Below are positions 56,783 to 64,000 of a stretch of 64,000 nt of DNA, piece by piece. Origin of the DNA: Naganishia liquefaciens (lineage: Eukaryota; Basidiomycota; Tremellomycetes; Filobasidiales; Filobasidiaceae); contig BLZA01000017.1 in NCBI GenBank assembly GCA_013423385.1, forward strand, positions 1,116,001 through 1,180,000, read 5' to 3'. The position numbers and the translations under genes were made by a program. A model generated the notes under the pieces. That model saw nothing but the letters and a program-made list of their open reading frames with translations. It searched no databases and had not been told where the DNA came from. Position 1 is the stretch's first letter, and each line of letters starts with the position of its first letter.

Positions 56783-58166
56783 ATGTCATCATACACAAAT
56801 CAGTCGAATTGGTCTCGTTCATCGAGAGCTTTCGCCAGTGAAATGCCTTCGAGTGTTTTTTTTTCAGTCGGCACGAGTGTCTTTTCTTCAAGGGCGATTT
56901 CGACAGAAGTCGTCACAGTACCTGAAAAAGTTTTGGATCAGGTTGACACCTGGATTTCGAAAGAATGGACTCCAGCGATCCAGGATTTGGCAACGTACAT
57001 GGATCAAGCGAAAACGCCATCGGGTCGAGGTCGATATCACGAAAAACTTCCCTCTCAGAGAAAGTCGCTGCATGCTTGCTTAGAAGCCGGATCGGGCGAA
57101 AAAACAGCTTGCGGAGGGAGCACAACACCAAATTGTCTGAAGACCTTGGCAGCCATCATTCATGTTGCGGGAGAGCAGGAATTATATGATAGAGAATCAC
57201 GCAAAAGCTGGGGCTCCAGAGCCGAGCTCTTGGGCTCAATTCAGTGTGAAAGTTACGGCCCTGAAAACACAATCACAGTCAGAACCAAGAAGCAGGCGGT
57301 CACCAAAGCTCTCAAAGAGCTGTCTTTCTTGTTGAAAAATTCCAGAGAGCTGGATAGCGCGATAGGCAGCTTGGTGCGGGATAGGGAACGCAGCGCGGGG
57401 GATCAGTATTCAACTTTTTTCGAGCTCGATACAAGCCGGACCAAGTACGCATCGAGGAAGAAATGTTTCCACGACGATAGGCAGTTCAGGCCAACCTTTT
57501 TCCCTCCGGGAAAGCGCCTTTCTCGCATCCGGCTCCACCAGTCATGTCAACCCAGGCGGCACGGGCGGGTTCTCCTATCAAAATGAAAACGCCTATCAGC
57601 ACCTTCCACAAGGCATGGTTCCAGATCGGCTTCCTTCTTTGACTGACCCAGTGCCTTTGCACGAATGGCAAGTCGTCGAGAAGTGGCTGCAAAATGATTT
57701 TTTTCCTATTGCGATCGAGATCGGACTTCCTGCTTTGACCGACTATCTTGAAGATCATGCGATGGCTCCCGATATCTCCGTGTTGAATGCTTTGGGACTG
57801 AAATCTCTGTTGGACATAGTGGCAGAAGTCTCCCACCAGCGCAACAATGTCCCAGCGCAAGATCTTCTTTACAGTCTCGCCAACATTGTGGACGGACTAT
57901 GGGAGTATGGTGGTGATGCGGACCAACGCATTACAAGATTTGCCAAGCTCGCCGAGTATATAGAAGATAGGCTCTGGCAAGAAGAGTATGGAGAGACGAT
58001 GGTCGGAGCGGAACGTATCCCGAGTGCAGATCACGCGGAGGGGAAGGAAGCCAAGAAGTTGATAACAAGGTTTTTCAGCGTTTTCCGAAAGTCGGATTCC
58101 GAACCTGCTCTACAGCTTTTTGCGAAATATAGGGCCATGAGCCGCCAAAGTCGGACTCGTTGGTAG
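56783..58166 (+). CDS. Unknown protein, gene structure unresolved
   Basis: Two long frames in different phases lie head to tail: 56783-57586 (267 codons, with ordered helical stretches such as WISKEWTPAIQDLATYMDQA and VTKALKELSFLLKNS) and 57615-58166 (183 codons, EWQVVEKWLQNDFFPIAIEI, then QDLLYSLANIVDGLWEYGGD). Near 57400-57560 all three frames look partly coding (for example FNFFRARYKPDQ in the third), and no GT-AG or GC-AG intron set gave a clean join. It is either a spliced gene that I could not solve or a recently damaged host gene. Composition suggests an alpha-helical cytosolic protein. No family recognised. Confidence 0.45.
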
Positions 58167-58540
58167 AGGCTGTTCCGTTATTGCATTAGTGAATGACGTG
58201 AACCATTCTTACAGCCCACAGGCGAGCCGTACTGAGACTCGCATCGTTGCCATGAGCCACTTGGCAATATGATCCCCCCCCCCCGATATCCTGTCGGCGT
58301 TGGCAGAGTACGGCTATGGACATTCCGCGGATCTACCGCGCCCAGAGTCGGCTGCGCGGTTTCGATTGCCGGCGGACGAATCGGAGGGAACCGCTCGATC
58401 ACGTGCACCCGCCAGCAGCCAGCAGCCAGCAGCCAGCGCGAGTCAGCGAACGAACGGACACGAACGGTATAGCATGCATTCATTCTCGTCGCACACCCCA
58501 CTAGACGAGTCCATACCCCACACCCATCACGTACACAAAA
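58167..58540. promoter_or_regulatory. MDH promoter region
   Basis: Contains a C11 run at 58274-58284, an E-box CACGTG at 58400-58405, and a short CAGCAGC/AGCC repeat at about 58412-58437. Confidence 0.45.
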
Positions 58541-59915
58541 ATGTTCGCCCGATCCACTGCCGCACGAACCCTCGCCCGACGAGCCTTCTCCACCACCGCC
58601 CGAGCCGAGCGAAAGGTCGCCGTCCTCGGTGCCGGAGGTGGTATCGGTCAGCCCCTCTCGTTGCTCTTGAAGGTCGACCCTTCCGTCTCCGCCTTGAGCT
58701 TGTACGACATCCGAGGTGCCCCCGGTGTTGCCGCCGATATCTCGCACGTCAACACCAAGGCCAGCTGCAAGGGTTACGAGCAGGCTGAGTGAGTCGCGCG
58801 ACAGTCGCTTCTGTGTTTGTTCCCGGACACTTGCTCAAGGCTTTGTTTTTTTTTAGCATTGGATCTGCCCTCAAGGGTGCCGAGATCGTTGTCATCCCCG
58901 CCGGTGTCCCCCGAAAGCCGGGAATGACCCGAGACGACTTGTTCGTGAGTACAAGCTATAGTCAACACAGCAGCACAATCCCTAATCTCCCGTTAGAACA
59001 CCAACGCTTCCATCGTCCGAGACCTCGCCAAGGCATGTGCCGAACACTGCCCCAAGGCCATGATCTGCATCATCTCCAACCCCGTCAACTCGACCGTCCC
59101 CATCTTCGCCGAGGTCTACAAGAAGGCCGGTGTCTTCGACCCCAAGCGATTGTTCGGTGTTACCACTTTGGACGTCGTTCGATCCAGCACCTTCTTGAGC
59201 GGCATCCAGGGCACTGACCCCAAGGACACCAAGGTCACCGTCGTGTACGCTCCAGAACTGCCCTCTCAAGATCTGCGACGCTGTGCTGATCTTCCATACC
59301 ATTTAGCGGCGGTCACTCCGGTGTCACCATCGTTCCCTTGCTTTCGCAGACCGACATCGCCAAGGGCGTCACTGGTCAGGCCTACAAGGACCTCGTCAAG
59401 CGAATCCAGTTCGGTGGTGACGAAGTCGTTCAGGCCAAGGCCGGAACCGGTTCTGCTACCTTGTCCATGGGTTACGGTACGCTGTTTCCCCGCAAATAAC
59501 CGGCGTACGGGAATACTGACGGCTCTGTTCCGTAGCCGGTGCCATCTTTGTCAACTCTTTGATCCGAGGTATGAACGGCGAGAAGGGTGTCGTCGAGCCT
59601 ACTTTCGTCAAGTCGCCCTTGTACGAGTCCGAGGGTGTCGAGTACTTCTCGTCCAACGTCGAGTTGGGTGTACGTTTCATTTCTACTTTCATGGGCATCG
59701 AGTTTTTCCTAATCACGCACGTTTCGACAGGCCAACGGTGTTGAGAAGATCCACCCCGTCGGCCAGCTCTCCGCCGAGGAGGAGGAGCTCCTCAAGGCTT
59801 GTCTCCCCGAGTACGTATCCTTGGCGGATTCTTTGGAATATCCGCTAACTCTTTCAACTCAAATAGCCTCAAGAAGAACATCGCCAAGGGTGTCGAGTTC
59901 GCCACTTCTTCTTAA
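58541..59915 (+). CDS. MDH1: Mitochondrial malate dehydrogenase, 338 aa
   Basis: NAD-dependent oxidation of malate to oxaloacetate in the mitochondrial TCA cycle. Seven exons: 58541-58788, 58857-58944, 58997-59244, 59307-59476, 59536-59669, 59731-59810 and 59867-59915; all in phase. The Arg-rich presequence ([20 protein letters not shown]) is followed by the NAD-binding [19 protein letters not shown], the substrate loop [40 protein letters not shown], the catalytic His in [15 protein letters not shown], and [12 protein letters not shown]. Codon use is strongly biased to C-ending codons and CGA for Arg, unlike neighbours, which fits high expression. Confidence 0.96.
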
Positions 59916-60746
59916 ACAAACAATACGTTACTCCTGGCATCATGCGCTCTGGTATGAGTCAGAGTCGTTGCAGTTGTAGAGGAATAAGGGAATAAACAAA
60001 ATCTTATATTGTTCATGACCTGCCGGTCGCTGAGTGAAAACGCCCGTCGCCGGCGAGAGAGGCACTGGAGCGATCGTTCTCGCCTGGTGGCCAGAAGCTC
60101 GAACGAACTCTTTAGACCGGACGGTGCTTCAGAATCGCGTTCTTCTAGCAGAGCCATGGTCTTGAGAGATTCTTCGCGGTCGCTGCGTGAGAAATTCTCG
60201 ACGCGCGCTCGTCGCAAAGCAAGCATAGCATTTGAGAGTTCTTTGCCCTAGTTTGCTGTGACTGACGTATGCAGCGGTACCTCCTGCGGTATTCTTCATA
60301 CTTTCGAAACAGAAAAACCATTAAAAGATACGTTTCGGTCGTGCAAGTACAGCATGCCTGGTATGCTAATTTCAAAAGTATATACCTTAGACGGTCGACT
60401 GAAATCAAACGAAAGTGCGTTGGTGCACAAAGCTAATTAGTCACTCCATTCTGGGTCTGTCGAGATTCACTACCATTCGTCACCTTTCTTGCAGACATCA
60501 GCAGCTTGGCCGTCGGAGAAACCGGAACAGTTCCCAACGGCACGCGTGATGTCCGATTCCATGAGGTTCAACTTCGTAAGCCCGAGTCAATCGCTTAGTT
60601 CACATCGGACGAATTCTTCAATCCCATGTATGATTCCGTAATATGCACTTCATATCATAGCACCACTCTGCTTCTCTCTACAAGAAATTACAACTGAACA
60701 AGCAGAGATTACAATACATTCTGAATACATAAGCCGCAAGCCGACT
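59916..60746. other. Intergenic between convergent MDH and MRC1
   Basis: A short minus-strand frame (about 60470-60560) ends NCSGFSDGQAADVCKKGDEW and looks like a terminal exon with paired cysteines, but no upstream exon was found. Nothing else seen. Confidence 0.4.
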
Positions 60747-63700
60747 TTACGACTCGTCCGCAAACCCGCTCTTTTTGGCCAAGACACCTCCCATCATCGC
60801 CGACGCTCGCGGTCTGACAGCCTTGTCATTTTTCTTACCCACATCTCCAGTTGACGTAAAGGACCCAGACTTGTTGGCTGTGCCATTGCGTCCAAGACTG
60901 CGAGAACTTGAATTGCCACCAGTGACAGCAGACCTTGCGCCGGCCCGTCTGCTGTCGTTGTTTTCTGTCGCCTGTGCCCAACGCGCATATTTGAGCTGAT
61001 CACCATTACTCTGAGAAGAGCCAATCAAGTCAGTCTGGCATCACTCTCGATAACGTCTTGCACGCACCTCCTTTCGAAAAGAAGGTTGATCGTTCCGACG
61101 ACGGCTGATGGTGACTTGCGAATCTTCCTGATCAGTGTCAGAATCGACATAACCCGCCGTTGGCAAGCTGTCAATTTCGATTGGCTCGTTCTGCGATCAG
61201 AAGATTCAGTCGACTCCTCGAAAAAGCACTAGGAACGAGACTCACCTGTTCTGCCTGTTCTCGATCCCTGTTCAGTTGCGCCAACAATCGGACCTGATCC
61301 TCAATCTCGCGAATAGCGATTGGACGCTTGTTCCTGGTAGTTGGGATATCTTCGGCTTCGTCATCGTCTTCGGCACTCTCGTCCTCTGCGATTGGCTGTT
61401 CTTGGCTGAGCTCTACTTCGTCATCGCTATGATCGCTCTGTAGTCCGCCTTGATACGCTTGGACGAAAGCTTGGGTCTCGCCTTGAGCTGCAGGTAAATC
61501 TCAAAGTCAGCGTCAGGATATACACTCAGGCGTTGGCACTTACCCAATTCGGCGAGATCCTTGCCCAGAGCACGCTTCTTCTGCAACGCTCTCCACTTCC
61601 TCTTGGCCTTGCGTTTGTCCTCGTCGTCCTCGTCGTCACTGCTCAGCACTCCGTCGAGGCCGTCTCGTCGTTTGCCCTTGAATTTGCCTTCAATGACATC
61701 TTGAGCAATCTTTTGCCTTCGCGCGTCTTCTTGTTCGTCGTATTCCCTGCAAGCCGTGGTCAGCGCAGAACGCTGTTAATCGGTCTTTGGTCTCACCTAT
61801 CGATCTCTGCACGACGCCTGGCATCTTCGAGCTCCTGCTCTTTGGATCTCTCTGCGTCATCGACCAGGTTCTCCACGACCCCATCCCCTTCGGCATCGTC
61901 GTTCTCGTCATCGAGCCGGTTGAAAAAGCCATTGTCGTCCTCCAGGTCAAGCTCCGCTTCCTTTTCGAGATATGCTTCCATCATGCCAGGATTCACCCTC
62001 AGCCGATCCTCGGCAGGCGGTCGTCGAGCCGCGGCCATCAGTGCTTGCAGGGCGTCTAGCTGCGGTCGACTTCGAGGTGAAGGTTCAGGCTGAGAAGAAG
62101 GCATTGCAATCTCCTCGTCTTCCGCATCAATGTCTGTGCTTCGCACTGGCAGGACGGCGCCTGCCTTTGCGGGTGGCGAAGCCGACGCTTCCTCCGCGTC
62201 CGATTCGCGACGGCGCTTGAGGCGCGAAAGCGAGGCCTTGGGTGTCGATGTCTCTTCCAGCTGTTCCGAGTCGTTTTGGAGAGATGATGCATGGTTGGAA
62301 CGATACGTTGGCTCGAGCAACGGCTCGTCGTGTTCGGACGAGATGGATGTGTCCTGCTGCAGTGGTATAGACTCGTCATCAAGGTTCATGGACTCTTCGC
62401 CTTGAAGCGCATTCATTTTGGGCGTTGTTTGCGTAAATAGGCTAGAGGATGTCAGCACAGGCGCAACAAAACTCGAGTGACACTCACCCTTGAGAATTCA
62501 GATATTGCCTCTGAGGCGGCTTGGGCGTGTACCCTGAGTGCGCGTCTGCGGCCAGATCGGCACCGAATAACGCCAGATTGCGCTGTTGAGCGGTAGCCGA
62601 CACGACCGCTCCGAGATTTCCGAAAGCCAGATGTCCGGCCCCTGGTGTGCCCCGTCTGAGCACATCGAGACCTTTGCCCTCGCCGGTACCCTCCGCAGAG
62701 GGACCTTCGGCGCCAGGCGCCTGAGTCGCACCGAAGAACTGGGAGAGTCCGCCAGAATCACCGAAACCACCTGCAAAGTCGTCCAAGCCACCGCCGAACG
62801 ATAACGGCGCTGGCGCGGCCAAGGGTTCATCGACCTTCCGCGAAACCAGTGACGATTCTGGGACGCCAGTCGAGCTAAATTCGACCCGTTTGGCCGATGG
62901 CGATATGAGCGGGACGGTTCTCGCCAATTCCTCTTCATCGTCACTATCGAGAACTGCCTGTCGTTTGCGCTTTCGTTTGCGCAAAGCTTCCTCGGTCTCC
63001 TCAAGAGGGTCTACTGGTGGAAGGGTTGCGAGCGCCATTGTCGGGTCTTCAGCTTCCGGAGTCCGGTCGTCCGCCATGTCCACGTCTTTGACTACCGAGG
63101 ACTCGGCGTCCTGTGTCTCCTCCACGAGCACACGGTCTTCCATCTCGACGTCGACATCGACATTGTCCTCGGCACCGTCACCTTCGGGCTTGAAATCTTC
63201 GTCCTCTGAATCATCGTCATCATCCTCGGGCGCATGGCCTTCCTCCTCAAAGCCCAGGGCCAGCCTCCTTTCCTCGGCCTTTCTCGCCTCTTCCAGAATC
63301 TCGTCGTCCACCAGCTGTTCCCTTCTCGGCTGCAGCGCGCGGCTTTTCAATCCCGATTCACGCTCCTTTTTCTGCCGCTCGAGAGCAGCCATCTTCCTCG
63401 AATGTTCCAGCAGATATGCGTGTGACTCTTGTATGGAGATTGGGGCTAGCTTGTTACCGCCCATTCCCGCCTTGCCGTCCGCCCGTGTCGCCGTTCCCTC
63501 CCGCTGTCGCTTACCAGCTTGATCAAACGTCTGTCCGGCGTGCTGGTACATGCTGTCTGTCAACTCCTTTTTCGGTCCAAACTGGAGCCGACCTCCGCCA
63601 GCGCGCGATTTCCCGGGTCCTTGTTCGCGCTTGACGTCGAGCATGTCTCTAGGGTTGAGACGCTGCGCGGGGTTCCGGACGACGGGCTTGACCGCCGGGG

Positions 63701-64000
63701 TATCGAGAATCTCGAGGTCATCATCCGCGTCGCTGTCGTCCATGTCGATTTCCAAGTCTTGCCGCGGTCTCGAAACGCCCTTTAAGAAAACCGTCTTGCC
63801 ATCGCCGTGGCCGGTTTTGGCGAATGTAGGTGGCCCACCGGCCGGTCTCGTGGCCTTTGCTGCCATCATCATCTGAGCCTTGATGGCAGCCTCCTTTCGC
63901 GCCTTGAGCACCCTCTGCTTTTCCTCAAACGCCAACCTGCGCTTCTCCTCGTCCCGCGTACGTTCAACTCCGGCCGCAAGCTTACGGGCGGCTTTCAATC
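60747..64000 (-). CDS. MRC1: MRC1/claspin-type replication checkpoint mediator (5' end outside window)
   Basis: S-phase checkpoint mediator that links the replisome to Rad53/Chk1 signalling. The stop codon is at 60747; the frame is still open at the right edge, so the start lies outside. The first visible exon (to about 62490) is a Lys/Glu/Asp-rich region with long acidic runs and an ordered SFGGGLDDFAGGFGDSGGLS segment; the next joins to give NSQGLFTQTTPKMNALQGEE. The MRC1-like domain follows: RLRVNPGMMEAYLEKEAELD, then NGFFNRLDDENDDAEGDGVV and EQEDARRQKIAQDVIEGKFK. Further exons around 61.6, 61.45 and 61.15 kb lead to the C-terminal exon with ASAMMGGVLAKKSGFADES. The assignment rests on domain order and composition; exact exon ends in the last kilobase were not all verified. 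Confidence 0.75.

Overview
The window looks like compact nuclear DNA of a basidiomycete fungus, most likely an Agaricomycotina yeast of the Tremellomycetes type (the class is inferred from gene style, not proven). Genes lie on both strands, carry many short introns (mostly 45-75 nt, donors GTGAGT/GTACGT/GTAAGT, CTNAY-like branch sites), and encode typical fungal housekeeping proteins. No reverse transcriptase, integrase or transposase was recognised, and there is no CRISPR array. Gene models below were spliced by hand; most were checked for reading phase across every junction.

Left third (1-17,400): a PPR-like mitochondrial protein (1579-4428), a small unknown protein (5550-6160), a YetF/DUF421 membrane protein (7288-8322, minus), the complex I subunit GRIM-19/NDUFA13 (9479-10685, minus) with an unusually long intron, the NuA4/SWR1 subunit SWC4 (11194-13642), then about 3 kb of gene-poor sequence with a dispersed repeat and a tRNA fragment, and a DUF1772 membrane protein (16662-17223).

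Middle (17,400-45,130): the very large helicase SEN1 (minus) divergent from a KH-domain RNA-binding protein; a repeat-rich stretch with a 171-bp tandem array and an intact tRNA-Gly(UCC); an alpha/beta hydrolase followed by a partial tRNA-Gly copy; a tiny four-exon gene; the replication factor CDC45; the cell-fusion protein PRM1; a SAM methyltransferase; an NCS1 nucleobase transporter with a GATA-like promoter; and V-ATPase subunit E.

Right third (45,290-64,000): a single reading frame that joins a HOS3-type histone deacetylase to dihydrofolate synthase (FOL3); a SPO12-like mitotic-exit protein; a coiled-coil protein; a GlcG/YBR137W-type protein with a 6-nt exon; two unknown genes; mitochondrial malate dehydrogenase; and the 3' part of the checkpoint mediator MRC1/claspin, which runs off the right edge.

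The most unusual signals are the HOS3-FOL3 fusion frame, four GC-AG introns in four different genes, the GRIM-19 gene whose start codon is split by an intron and whose last intron may hold a nested gene, and several micro-exons. Replication/checkpoint genes (CDC45, MRC1, SEN1) and chromatin genes (SWC4, HOS3) share the window but nothing shows that they are co-regulated.
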